In this document: positions 35,325-47,111 of the stretch, piece by piece
Position numbering within the stretch: position 1 is the stretch's first letter
Layout: each line of letters begins with the position of its first letter
Assembly (NCBI RefSeq): GCF_018143015.1
Contig: NC_054741.1
Location: 65,322,697-65,386,696, forward strand
From: Lytechinus variegatus
Lineage: Eukaryota; Echinodermata; Echinoidea; Temnopleuroida; Toxopneustidae
Direction of reading: 5' to 3'
Length of the DNA: 64,000 nucleotides
Position numbers and translations under genes: made by a program
Notes under the pieces: generated by a model
What the model was told of the DNA's origin: nothing
Databases searched by the model: none
Seen by the model: only the letters and a program-made list of their open reading frames with translations

Positions 35325-36306
35325 CTAGAAGTTGATGCAGAAGACATACGGATGATAACTCATCGGTGTGTAGAATAAAGACGGTGTTCGGTGAAGATAC
35401 TCAGCGCGAGAGGGAGAAGGAGAGCGACTGCTACGAGAGAGAAAGTCTACTGACATCAATGGACTGGTGGCGCCTTTCGTTGAATCACGCGATGTCGTGC
35501 GGTGGAGCTGAGTGACGCCATGACATTGAAGATGTGGGTCCGATGAAACTGTCGTTGACTCTGACGTCGATCGACTGCTTTCAGCGAGAAAGTCGACAGA
35601 GAACTTGGATGACACGACGCCCAACTTCTTTGTAGGAGGTGTCGTCTGGTTGACCTCATCGACGTCGCACGGTGTCTTCCGCTTACGTCTTACGAACGAT
35701 AAGTCGACTTCGTTAGATGGTTGAAGGCGGGAGTTGTCGACGTCTTTCTCAATGACTGGTTGGTGAGCAGAGCATGAAACAAGAGAGGCTCGACGGACAC
35801 GTGCACGACGGTTCTGAAACCAGACCTGGAGAGGAGAGAAAACAAAATCGAAAGAAATGATCAGTGAAACAGTTTAAACATTTTCAGAAAATACGATTTT
35901 ATTGATGAGAACTATTTTCTTTATTTATCTCAACACTGTCAGTGGTCCGTTTACGAATTCCATGATTATCTGGCGTTCTATAAAGATCGATTTATCAAGG
36001 ATCGATGTTTTACCCCCTCCCCAAAAAAGGAACAATTTGCTCTCTGATATCTTAACATTTTGGATTTGCGATGTTAGTTTTCTTTGTATTATCAGTAATT
36101 CCATTTACCATAATTCTGTCTTCTTGAAGCTGCAGACTTGAAGCCAGATGTTCTCTAGTCGTGATATCAGGATACTGGTTGTCGTTGAACACTGTCTCCA
36201 GAATCCTCAGCTGTAAATCGTTGAAGACGGTTGGACGTCGACGACGAGGGCGTTTGCAAGGAACCCCATTCGATGAAGCATGAGCAGTCATGATGAAATC
36301 GGTCAT
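35325..36306 (-). CDS. pmar1: Pmar1/Micro1 homeodomain repressor, copy 3 (intact, variant homeodomain)
   Basis: Exons 36109-36306 and 35325-35825, both fully open, 232 residues. Exon 1 is the most changed among the intact copies: Ser17Cys in the basic stretch, Thr29Asn, Gln53His and Lys61Gln within the homeodomain (positions 9, 33 and 41), while the recognition helix (VWFQNRRARVRR) is unchanged. Exon 2 is the R/L type (SPSRAEYL, TPSLFYT), shared with copy 5 rather than with its neighbours 2 and 4. Both eh1-like motifs are intact. Confidence 0.88.
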
Positions 36307-36453
36307 TCTGATAATGAGCTTGATATAAACTCAATAAAAGATAATTATTGCTTGTTTGGAGTAGATGATGAACTTGTTCGTTGTTCTATAAGCTATTACA
36401 GAATGATGTTTAGTATTGTTGACACTTGGACGTCCTATCAACATTGGGCTCCA

Positions 36454-36615
36454 TGCACGCACTTTTCTATTGGTCAATTAGGGTAGCCAATAGGATTACT
36501 AGCTTGCCTTAACCCGCTTTCTATTCAGTGCACGCAATTTTCTATTGGTCAATGAAGACAGCCAATGGGATTACGGGAAGGTTTCAGTTAGCAGTATAGT
36601 AATCGTTTAATCCTT
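36454..36615 (-). promoter_or_regulatory. Duplicated CCAAT/Otx-type module upstream of copy 3
   Basis: Same order and offsets from the start codon as in copy 2: GGATTA at 36493-36498 and 36568-36573, TAATCC at 36608-36613. Confidence 0.6.
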
Positions 36616-38300
36616 GCCGGCGTACTCGGGCAGATTGAAATGTATTCAAACTACATCCTTTATCGGTCTCTAGATGAATAGGCTTATAATCTCCTGTTTA
36701 GAAACAGTATCAACATCTTCTTCTCTTCCATTCATTATTTTTGCTTTCTTAATGACACTGTATACTAATGGACGTTTAAATTGTCAAAGAAAATATGGAC
36801 GGCTTCGTTTGATATTTTGAAATAGACATCGATATAAGTTATAGGGGACGAAAGAAGGGACAGAGAGATACGAGGAAAAAAAGAGATGCTTGAAAAACGA
36901 TGATATATTATAGTCAGAGAAAAGGGGGAAATAAACTGAAATGTAGGTTATAATTAAATACATAGATATAAGAAGAGCTCACTTGCAAAAGGGGTTAGGT
37001 CCACTTTTCATCAAAATTGATTTTTATTGTCTCAATGTGTATATTTTCAGTAGCTCTTCAGATGATGCCAAAGAAAAGTTGAAATTCCCATTAAAAATGA
37101 TGTAAAATGGCAAAGAAAAATCACTTTTCTTTTCAAAAGGGGTTCGGTCCAATTCAGTTTGGTTGCAAAAGGTCAACACAGATTTTTTTTGGGAAAAAAT
37201 ATTTACAAAATATGAAAACAGGTAGATTTCTTTTAGACCCAATTTTATGTTCTCATGGTAGGGTATCATGGAAATTTAGTTTCGCAAACATGAATAAAAC
37301 TGGCAGAGAAAAATATTTTTTTTTACTAAAAATAGATCGGATTCATTTAGTTCGCTTGCAAAAGGGGTTAGGTCCACAATGATGATTTTTAAAAGAATAT
37401 ATAGAAAAAAAGTGAAGACAGGTAGATTTCTTTTATACCCAATTTTATGTTCACATGATTGGGTAGTACGTCATGACAATTTAGTTTCTCATAAGAATAT
37501 TGCAATAAGTGAGAATAAAAACGTGTTTTTTTATCGGAATGGTCAGAAATGCAACCTCTTTTGCAACCAAATAGACAGATGAATGAAAAGATAAATTTAT
37601 AGATGAATGTTAAAATAGATAGATACCTACATAGATAGATAGATAGATGAATAGACAGATAGATAGATTGATAGAATATGTATATATGAATAAATAAATC
37701 GATAGATAAATAGAAAGATATCAAGAATAATATATTTTCAAATTATGCTATATAGGCACCCCCTTGTTCCTAACTCCTTTTTCCATTTATTTTTTATTCC
37801 TTCCTTTACACCCACCCTTCTGGTCTTCCCTGAAATTACATGTCTTAATTTTTTCTTTTGTTTTATTTATTCCTTTTTAAACTCCCGTGTATCCTTTTCA
37901 CCCCTTTTCTATCTTCCCCTTTCTCTCTCCAGTTTTCACCTTTACTTTCATTTCTTCTTCCTTTACTTTCCATTCTCATTTTGTCTTTTGACATCTTCTA
38001 TTCTTCTTCATTTATCAGCCTCTTTCCCTCTCTTTCTTTCAATTTTTGGTAATTAGGTGGCCTTTCCGACTAAACTCTTTCACGGCAAAACACAATTATT
38101 GGGAGATATTCATTGATGTATTAAAAATAGGTGCATGAGAAGAAAATTAAGGGAAAGAGGATTCGACATTATAGGTATATCGTTAGGACTCGCATGCTCC
38201 CTTCATGAAAAACAAATAAACTTCATCAATCATTTGACTCTTTCTAACCTTTCAAATATAAAACAATAACAAGATATATTTCACAGTTGAATTTAAACAT
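36616..38300. other. Array spacer between copies 3 and 4
   Basis: Same blocks as the preceding spacer: duplicated GCAAAAGGGG block about 36985-37570, GATA repeats about 37615-37715, pyrimidine tract about 37790-38050. The pyrimidine tract has an extra CACCCCTTTTC also seen (as CACACCTTTTC) in the next unit but not in units 2, 3 and 6. Confidence 0.8.
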
Positions 38301-38461
38301 TTTATTCGACCAATGCTATTCATGTCAATAGTGCGGCAAAATATTACATTAAGGACAAATGAGCATTAACATGGTCAATATTACTGCAATTGGCAAGAAT
38401 TATAACAGCAATTAAACATTTCTTTCTGTTTTGAGAGTTCGTGGGTTCATTCAGTCAGTGC

Positions 38462-39451
38462 CTAGAAGTTGATGCAGAAGACATACGGATGATAACTCAT
38501 CGGTGTGTAGAATGAAGACGGTGTTCGGTGAAGATACTCAGCGCCAGAGGGAGAAGGAGAGCGACTGCTACGAGAGAGAAAGTCTACTGACATCAATGGA
38601 CTGGTGGCGCCTTTCGTTGAATCACGCGATGTCGTGCGGTGGAGCTGAGTGACGCCATGACATTGAAGATGTGGGTCCGATGAAACTGTCGTTGACTCTG
38701 ACGTCGATCGACTGCTTTCAGCGAGAAAGTCGACAGAGAACTTGGATGACACGACGCCCAACTTCTTTGTAGGAGGTGTCGTCTGGTTGACCTCATCGAC
38801 GTCGCACGGTGTCTTCCGCTTACGTCTTACGAACGATAAGTCGACTTCGTTAGATGGTTGAAGGCGGGAGTTGTCGACGTCTTTCTCAATGACTGGTTGG
38901 TGAGCAGAGCATGAAACAAGAGAGGCTCGACGGACACGTGCACGACGGTTCTGAAACCAGACCTGGAGAGGAGAGAAAACAAAATTGAAAGAAATGATCA
39001 GTGAAACAGTTTAAACATTTTCAGAAAATATGATTTTATTGATGAGAACTATTTTCTTTATTCAACATTTATCTCAACACTGTCAGTGGTCCGTTTACGA
39101 ATTCCATGATTATCTGGCGTTCTATAAAGATCGATTTATCAAGGATCGATATTTTACTACCCCCTCCCAAAAACGGAACAATTTGCTCTCTGATATCTTA
39201 ACATTTTGGAGTTGCGATGTTAGTTTTCTTTGGTTATCAGTAATTCCATTTACCATAATTCTGTCTTCTTTAAGCTGCAGACTTGAAGCCAGTTGTTCTC
39301 TAGTCGTGATATCAGGATACTGGTTGTCGTTGAACACTGTCTCCAGAATCCTCAGCTGTAAATCGGTGAAGACGGTTGGACGTCGACGACGAGGGCGTTT
39401 GGAAGGAACCCCATTCGATGAAGCATGAGCAGTCATGATGAAATCGGTCAT
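38462..39451 (-). CDS. pmar1: Pmar1/Micro1 homeodomain repressor, copy 4 (intact)
   Basis: Exons 39254-39451 and 38462-38962, both open, 232 residues. The exon-1 protein is identical to copy 2. Exon 2 is the G/S type like copy 2. The intron differs slightly just after the donor (TTTGGTTATCAG on the plus strand, a 3-base loss). Splice sites, homeodomain and both eh1-like motifs are intact. Confidence 0.9.
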
Positions 39452-39598
39452 TCTGATAATGAGCTTGATATAAACTCAATAAAAGATAATTATTGCTTGT
39501 TTGGAGTAGATGATGAACTTGTTCGTTGTTCTATAAGCTATTACAGAATGATGTTTAGTATTGTTGACACTTCGACGTCCTATCAACGTTGGGCTCCA

Positions 39599-39760
39599 TG
39601 CACGCACTTTTCTATTGGTCAATTAGGGTAGCCAATAGGATTACTAGCTTGCCTTAACCCGCTTTCTATTCAGTGCACGCAATTTTCTATTGGTCAATGA
39701 AGACAGCCAATGGGATTACGGGAAGGCTTCAGTTAGCAGTATAGTAATCGTTTAATCCTT
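39599..39760 (-). promoter_or_regulatory. Duplicated CCAAT/Otx-type module upstream of copy 4
   Basis: Same arrangement: GGATTA at 39638-39643 and 39713-39718, TAATCC at 39753-39758. Confidence 0.6.
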
Positions 39761-41443
39761 GCCGCGTACTCGGGCAGATTGAAATCTATTCAAACTACAT
39801 CCTTTATCGGTCTCTAGATGAATAGGCTTATAATCTCCTGTTTAGAAACAGTATCAATATCTTCTTGTCTTCCATTCATTATTTTTGCTTTCTTAATGAC
39901 ACTGTATACTAATGGACGTTTAAATTGTCAAAGAAAATATGGACGTCTTCGTTTGATATTTTGAAATAGACATCGATATAAGTTATAGGGGACGAAAGAA
40001 GGGATAGAGAGATACGAGGAAAAAAAAGAGATGCTTGAAAACGATGATATATTATAGTCAGAGAAAAGGGGAAATAAACTGAAATGTAGGTTATAATTAA
40101 ATACATAGATATAAGAAGAGCTCACTTGCAAAAGGGGTTAGGTCCACTTTTCATCAAAATTGATTTTTATTGTCTCAATGTGTATATTTTCAGTAGCTCT
40201 TCAGATGATGCCAAAGAAAAGTTGAAATTCCCATTAAAAATGATGTAAAATGGCAAAGAAAAATCACTTTTCTTTTCAAAAGGGGTTCGGTCCAATTCAG
40301 TTTGGTTGCAAAAGGTCAACACAGATTTTTTTTGGGAAAAAATATTTACAAATATGAAAACAGTTATTTCTTTTAGACCCAAGTTTATGTTCTCATGGTA
40401 GGGTTTCATGGAAATTTAGTTTCGCAAACATGAATAAAATTGGCAAAGAAAAATATTTTTTTTTTATTAAAATAGATCGGATTCATTTCAGTTCGCTTGC
40501 AAAAGGGGTTAGGTCCACAATGATGATTTTTTAAAGAATATATAGAAAAAAAGTGAAGACAGGTAGATTTCTTTTATACCCAATTTTATGTTCACATGAT
40601 TGGGTAGTACGTCATGACAATTTAGTTTCTCATAAGAATATTGCAATAAGTGAGAATAAAAACGTTTTTTTTTATCGGAATGGTCAGAAATGCAACCTCT
40701 TTTGCAACCAAATAGACAGATGAATGAAAAGATAAATTTATAGATGAATGTTATAATGGAGATACCTACATAGCTAGATAGATAGATAGATGAATAGACA
40801 GATAGATAGATTGATAGAATATGTATATATAAATAAATAAATCGATAGATAAATAGAAAGATATCAAGAATAATATATTTTCAAATTATGCTATATAGGC
40901 ACCCCCTTGTTCCTAACTCCTTTTTCCATTTATTTTATTCCTTCCTTTACACCCACCCTTCTGGTCTTCCCTGAAATTACATGTCTTAATTTTTTCTTTT
41001 GTTTTATGTATTCCTTTTTAAACTCCCGTGTATCCTTTTCACACCTTTTCTTTCTTCCCCTTTCTCTCTCCAGTTTTCACCTTCACTTTCATTTCTTTTT
41101 CCTTTACTTTCCATTCTCATTTTGTTCTTTTGACATCTTCTATTCTTCTTCATTTATCAGCCTCTTTCCCTCTCTTTCTTTCAATTTTTGGTAATTAGGT
41201 GGCCTTTCCGACTAAACTCTTTCACGGCAAAACACAATTATTGGGAGATATTCATTGATGTATTAAAAAGAGGTGCATGAGAAGAAAATTAAGGGAAAGA
41301 GGATTCGACATTGTAGGTATATCGTTAGGACTCGCATGCTCCCTTCATGAAAAACAAATAAACTTCATCAATCATTTGACTCTTTCTAACCTTTCAAACA
41401 TAACAACAATAACAAGATATATTTCACAGTTGAATTTAAACAT
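39761..41443. other. Array spacer between copies 4 and 5
   Basis: Same blocks: duplicated block about 40125-40700, GATA repeats about 40765-40865, pyrimidine tract about 40920-41190. It has several private substitutions (for example CCCAAGTTTATG for CCCAATTTTATG). Confidence 0.8.
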
Positions 41444-41604
41444 TTTATTCGACCAATGCTATTCATGTCAATAGTGCGGCAAAATATTACATTAAGGACA
41501 AATGAGCATTAACATGGTCAACATTACTGCAATTGGCAAGAATTATAACAGCAATTAAACATTTCTTTCTGTTTTGAGAGTTCGTGGGTTCATTCAGTCA
41601 GTGC

Positions 41605-42592
41605 CTAGAAGTTGATGCAGAAGACATACGGATGATAACTCATCGGTGTGTAGAATAAAGACGGTGTTCGGTGAAGATACTCAGCGCGAGAGGGAGAAGG
41701 AGAGCGACTGCTACGAGAGAGAAAGTCTACTGACATCAATGGACTGGTGGCGCCTTTCGTTGAATCACGCGATGTCGTGCGGTGGAGCTGAGTGACGCCA
41801 TGACATTGAAGATGTGGGTCCGATGAAACTGTCGTTGACTCTGACGTCGATCGACTGCTTTCAGCGAGAAAGTCGACAGAGAACTTGGATGACACGACGC
41901 CCAACTTCTTTGTAGGAGGTGTCGTCTGGTTGACCTCATCGACGTCGCACGGTGTCTTCCGCTTACGTCTTACGAACGATAAGTCGACTTCGTTAGATGG
42001 TTGAAGGCGGGAGTTGTCGACGTCTTTCTCAATGACTGGTTGGTGAGCAGAGCATGAAACAAGAGAGGCTCGACGGACACGTGCACGACGGTTCTGAAAC
42101 CAGACCTGGAGAGGAGAGAAAACAAAATTGAAAGAAATGATCAGTGAAACAGTTTAAACATTTTCAGAAAATATGATTTTATTGATGAGAACTATTTTCT
42201 TTATTCAACATTTATCTCAACACTGTCAGTGGTCCGTTTACGAATTCCATGATTATCTGGCGTTCTATAAAGATCGATTTATCAAGGATCGATGTTTTAC
42301 CCCCTCCCAAAAAAGGAACAATTTGCTCTCTGATATCTTAACATTTTGGATTTGCGATGTTAGTTTTCTTTGTATTATCAGTAATTCCATTTACCATAAT
42401 TCTGTCTTCTTTAAGCTGCAGACTTGAAGCCAGTTGTTCTCTAGTCGTGATATCAGGATACTGGTTGTCGTTGAACACTGTCTCCAGAATCCTCAGCTGT
42501 AAATCGGTGAAGACGGTTGGACGTCGACGACGAGGGCGTTTGGAAGGAACCCCATTCGATGAAGCATGAGCAGTCATGATGAAATCGGTCAT
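41605..42592 (-). CDS. pmar1: Pmar1/Micro1 homeodomain repressor, copy 5 (intact)
   Basis: Exons 42395-42592 and 41605-42105, both open, 232 residues. The exon-1 protein is identical to copies 2 and 4. Exon 2 is the R/L type like copy 3. All motifs are present. In its promoter the first pair of CCAAT boxes is preceded by CACATTT instead of CACTTTT. Confidence 0.9.
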
Positions 42593-42739
42593 TCTGATAA
42601 TGAGCTTGATATAAACTCAATAAAAGATAATTATTGCTTGTTTGGAGTAGATGATGAACTTGTTCGTTGTTCTATAAGCTATTACAGAATGATGTTTAGT
42701 ATTGTTGACACTTCGACGTCCTATCAACGTTGGGCTCCA

Positions 42740-42901
42740 TGCACGCACATTTCTATTGGTCAATTAGGGTAGCCAATAGGATTACTAGCTTGCCTTAACC
42801 CGCTTTCTATTCAGTGCACGCAATTTTCTATTGGTCAATGAAGACAGCCAATGGGATTACGGGAAGGTTTCAGTTAGCAGTATAGTAATCGTTTAATCCT
42901 T
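42740..42901 (-). promoter_or_regulatory. Duplicated CCAAT/Otx-type module upstream of copy 5
   Basis: Same arrangement: GGATTA at 42779-42784 and 42854-42859, TAATCC at 42894-42899. Confidence 0.6.
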
Positions 42902-44587
42902 GCCGGCGTACTCGGGCAGATTGAAATCTATTCAAACTACATCGTTTATCGGTCTCTAGATGAATAGGCTTATAATCTCCTGTTTAGAAACAGTATCAAT
43001 ATCTTCTTCTCTTCCATTCATTATTTTTGCTTTCTTAATGACACTGTATACTAATGGACGTTTAAATTGTCAAAGAAAATATGGACGGCTTCGTTTGATA
43101 TTTTGAAATAGACATCGATATAAGTTATAGGGGACGAAAGAAGGGATAGAGAGATACGAGGAAAAAAAAGAGATGCTTGAAAAACGATGATATATTATAG
43201 TCAGAGAAAAGGGGAAATAAACTGAAATGTAGGTTATAATTAAATTATAGATATCAGAAGAGCTCACTTGCAAAAGGGGTTAGGTCCACTTTTCATCAAA
43301 ATTGATTTTTATTGTCTCAATGTGTATATTTTCAGTAGCTCTTCAGATGATGCCAAAGAAAAGTTGAAATTCCCATTAAAAATGATGTAAAATGGCAAAG
43401 AAAAATCACTTTTCTTTTCAAAAGGGGTTCGGTCCAATTCAGTTTGGTTGCAAAAGGTCAACACAGATTTTTTTGGGAAAAATATTTACAAAATATGAAA
43501 ACAGGTAGATTTCTTTTAGACCCAATTTTATGTTCTCATGGTAGGGTATCATGGAAATTTAGTTTCGCAAACATGAATAAAACTGGCAGAGAAAAATATT
43601 TTTTTTTTACTAAAAATAGATCGGATTCATTTCAGTTCGCTTGCAAAAGGGGTTAGGTCCACAATGATGATTTTTAAAAGAATATATAGAAAAAAAGTGA
43701 AGACAGGTAGATTTCTTTTATACCCAATTTTATGTTCACATGATTGGGTAGTACGTCATGACAATTTAGTTTCTCATAAGAATATTGCAATAAGTGAGAA
43801 TAAAAACGTGTTTTTTTATCGGAATGGTCAGAAATGCAACCTCTTTTGCAACCAAATAGACAGATGAATGAAAAGATAAATTTATAGATGAATGTTAAAA
43901 TAGATAGATACCTACATAGCTAGATAGATAGATAGATGAATAGACAGATAGATAGATTGATAGAATATGTATATATAAATAAATAAATCGATAGATAAAT
44001 AGAAAGATATCAAGAAATATATTTTCAAATTATGCTATATAGGCACCCCCCTTGTTCCTAACTCCTTTTTCCATTTATTTTTTATTCCTTCCTTTACACC
44101 CACCCTTCTGGTCTTCCCTGAAATTACATGTCTTAATTTTTTCTTTTGTTTTATTTATTCCTTTTTAAACTCCCGTGTATCCTTTTCTATCTTCCCCTTT
44201 CTCTCTCCAGTTTTCACCTTTACTTTCATTTCTTCTTCCTTTACTTTCCATTCTCATTTTGTCTTTTGACATCTTCTATTCTTCTTCATTTATCAGCCTC
44301 TTTCCCTCTCTTTCTTTCAATTTTTGGTAATTAGGTGGCCTTTCCGACTAAACTCTTTCACGGCAAAACACAATTATTGGGAGATATTCATTGATGTATT
44401 AAAAATAGGTGCATGAGAAGAAAATTAAGGGAAAGAGGATTCGACATTGTAGGTATATCGTTAGGACTCGCATGCTCCCTTCATGAAAAACAAATAAACT
44501 TCATCAATCATTTGACTCTTTCTAACCTTTCAAATATAAAACAATAACAACAATAACAAGATATATTTCACAGTTGAATTTAAACAT
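42902..44587. other. Array spacer between copies 5 and 6
   Basis: Same blocks: duplicated block about 43265-43855, GATA repeats about 43900-44000, pyrimidine tract about 44075-44330. An extra AACAACAAT lies near 44545. Confidence 0.8.
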
Positions 44588-44748
44588 TTTATTCGACCAA
44601 TGCTATTCATGTCAATAGTGCGGCAAAATATTACATTAAGGACAAATGAGCATTAACATGGTCAATATTACTGCAATTGGCAAGAATTATAACAGCAATT
44701 AAACATTTCTTTCTGTTTTGAGAGTTCGTGGGTTCATTCAGTCAGTGC

Positions 44749-45736
44749 CTAGAAGTTGATGCAGAAGACATACGGATGATAACTCATCGGTGTGTAGAAT
44801 GAAGACGGTGTTCGGTGAAGATACTCAGCGCGAGAAGGAGGAGAGCGACTGCTACGAGAGAGAAAGTCTACTGACATCAATGGACTGGTGGCGCCTTTCG
44901 TTGAATCACGCGATGTCGTGCGGTGGAGCTGAGTGACGCCATGACATTGAAGATGTGGGTCCGATGAAACTGTCGTTGACTCTGACGTCGATCGACTGCT
45001 TTCAGCGAGAAAGTCGACAGAGAACTTGGATGACACGACGCCCAACTTCTTTGTAGGAGGTGTCGTCTGGTTGACCTCATCGACGTCGCACGGGTTCTTC
45101 CGCTTACGTCTTACGAACGATAAGTCGACTTCGTTAGATGGTTGAAGGCGGAGTTGTCGACGTCTTTCTCAATGACTGGTAGGTGAGCAGAGAATGAAAC
45201 AAGAGAGGCTCGACGGACACGTGCACGACGGTTCTGAAACCAGACCTGGAGAGGAGAGAAAACAAAATTGAAAGAAATGATCAGTGAAACAGTTTCAGAA
45301 AACATGATTTTATTGATGACAACTACTTTCTTTCTTCAACATATATCTCAACACTGCATGTGGTCCGTTTACGAATTCCATAATTATCTGGTGTTCTATA
45401 AAGATTGATTTACGAAGGATCGATGTTTTATCCCCCCCCCCAAAAAAAAAAAAGAACAATTTGCTCTCTGATCTCTTAACACTTTAAATTTGCAAAGTTA
45501 GTATTCTTTGTGTTATCAGTAATGATAACGATATTTACCGTAACTCTGTCTTCTTTAAGCTGCAGACTTGAAGCCAGTTGTTCTCTAGTTGTGATATCAG
45601 GATACTGGTTGTCGTTGAACACTGTTTCCAGAATCCTCAGCTGTAAATCGGTGAAGACGGTTGGACGTCGACGACGAGGGCGTTTGGAAGAAATCCTATT
45701 CGATGAAGCATGAGCAGTCATGATCAAATCGGCCAT
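44749..45736 (-). pseudogene. pmar1: pmar1 copy 6: homeodomain kept, frame lost before the eh1 motifs
   Basis: Exon 1 is 45539-45736 and exon 2 is 44749-45245 (497 bp). Exon 1 differs at several N-terminal residues (MADLI for MTDFI; NRISSKRP for NGVPSKRP) and ends R-V-T instead of R-I-M before VWFQNRR. Exon 2 has lost one G in the GGCGGGAG run near 45148, so the frame shifts about 30 codons after the acceptor and stops at 45111-45113. The predicted product is a complete homeodomain with a short foreign tail and no repressor motifs. Beyond the shift the old frame is still nearly identical to the others, with one codon fewer. It may be dead, or it may make a homeodomain-only competitor. Confidence 0.85.
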
Positions 45737-45885
45737 TCTGATAATGAGCTTGATATAAACTCAATAAAAGATAATTATTGCTTGTTTGGAGTAGATGATG
45801 AACTTGTTCGTTATTCTATAAGCTATTATACAGAATGATGTTTATTATTGTTGACACTTCGACGTCCTATCAACATTGGGCTCCG

Positions 45886-46048
45886 TGCACGCACTTTTCT
45901 ATTGGTTAATTAGGGTAGCCAATAGGATTACTAGCTTGCCTTAACCCGCTTTCTATTCAGTGCACGCAATTTTCTATTGGTCAATGAAGACAGCCAATGG
46001 GATTACGGGAAGGTTTCAGTTAGCAGTATAGTAATAGTTTAATCCTTG
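45886..46048 (-). promoter_or_regulatory. Duplicated CCAAT/Otx-type module upstream of copy 6
   Basis: The module survives although the gene is frame-broken: GGATTA at 45925-45930 and 46000-46005. The first module reads CTATTGGTTAAT instead of CTATTGGTCAAT. Copy 6 may therefore still be transcribed. Confidence 0.55.
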
Positions 46049-46699
46049 CCGGCGTACTCGGGCAGATTGAAATCTATTCAAACTATATCCTTTATCGGTC
46101 GCTAGATGAATAGGCTTATAATCTCCTGTTTAGAAACAGTATCAATGTCTTCTTTTCTACCATTCATTATTTATGCTTTCTTAATGACACTGTATACTAA
46201 TGAACGTTTAAATTGTCAAAGAAAATATGGAGGGCTTCGTTTGATATTTTGAAATAGACATCGATATAAGTTATAGGGACGAAAGAGGAGATAGAGAGAT
46301 ACGAGGACACAACTGAAGAGATTGGTGAAAAAATGATAAAGATGATATAGTCAGAGAAAATGGGAAATAAACTGAAGTGTAGGCTAGAATTAAAGAAGTA
46401 GATATATATAGATAGATTAGTGAATAGATATAGAAGAATTCTAATATAGATAGAAAGATAGATTGATAGAGATATAGATAGAAATAAATAAACAAATTGA
46501 CTGATAAATAGAAAGATAATATAAAGGAAAAAAAATTGAAATTACGCTATATAAGCACAACACGTCACCCCCCCCCATTTTGTTCCTACCCTTTTCTCTC
46601 TATTTTTGATTTATTCCTTTGGCCCCACCCTTCTGGTCTTCCCTGAAATTACATGTATTTTTTTTCTTTTGTTTTAGTTACTTCTTTTTAAAATCCCGT
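46049..46699. other. Shortened spacer between copy 6 and relic 7
   Basis: The GCAAAAGGGG block is missing. A GATA-type microsatellite (about 46395-46510) follows the AGTCAGAGAAAATGGG segment directly, then a short pyrimidine tract. The deletion removed about 1 kb relative to other spacers. Confidence 0.7.
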
Positions 46700-46880
46700 T
46701 CAACTGTCGTTGACTCTGACATCGACCGCTTACGGCTTACGACAGACAAAGTGACTTCGTTAGTTTAATGAAGGCGAGGGTTGTAGTCTTGTAGACGTCT
46801 TTCTTGATTACTGGCTGGTGAGCAGAGCATGAAAAAAGAGAGACTCGACGGACACGTGCAATACGGTTTTGAAGCCAGAC
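46700..46880 (-). pseudogene. pmar1 relic 7: exon-2 fragment
   Basis: Minus-strand VWLQNRIARVRRVSL then CSAHQPVIKKDV is clearly exon 2 of pmar1 with many changes. The acceptor AG before GTCTGG has become CG. The 3' flank TTTTTAAAATCCCG is joined directly to the mid-exon words CTGTCGTTGACTCTGAC, so most of the exon and the 3' UTR were deleted. The adjoining intron is still recognisable to about 47060, but there is no exon 1. Confidence 0.9.
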
Positions 46881-47111
46881 CCGCATGGAGAAAAAAAAAA
46901 GAAAACAAAATTGAAAAGAATGATCAGTTAAACAGTTTTTAAAAGACATCTTTTCAGAAAACATGATTATAGTGATGAGGACAACGTCTTTCTTTATTCA
47001 ACATTTATCTCAATATGTACATCACTGTGGTCCGTTTGTCTAAACCCTAATTAACTGGCATTCTCAAATTTTAATTTTGGATTATCAAAGGATGGATGTT
47101 TTCCTCTTTAG

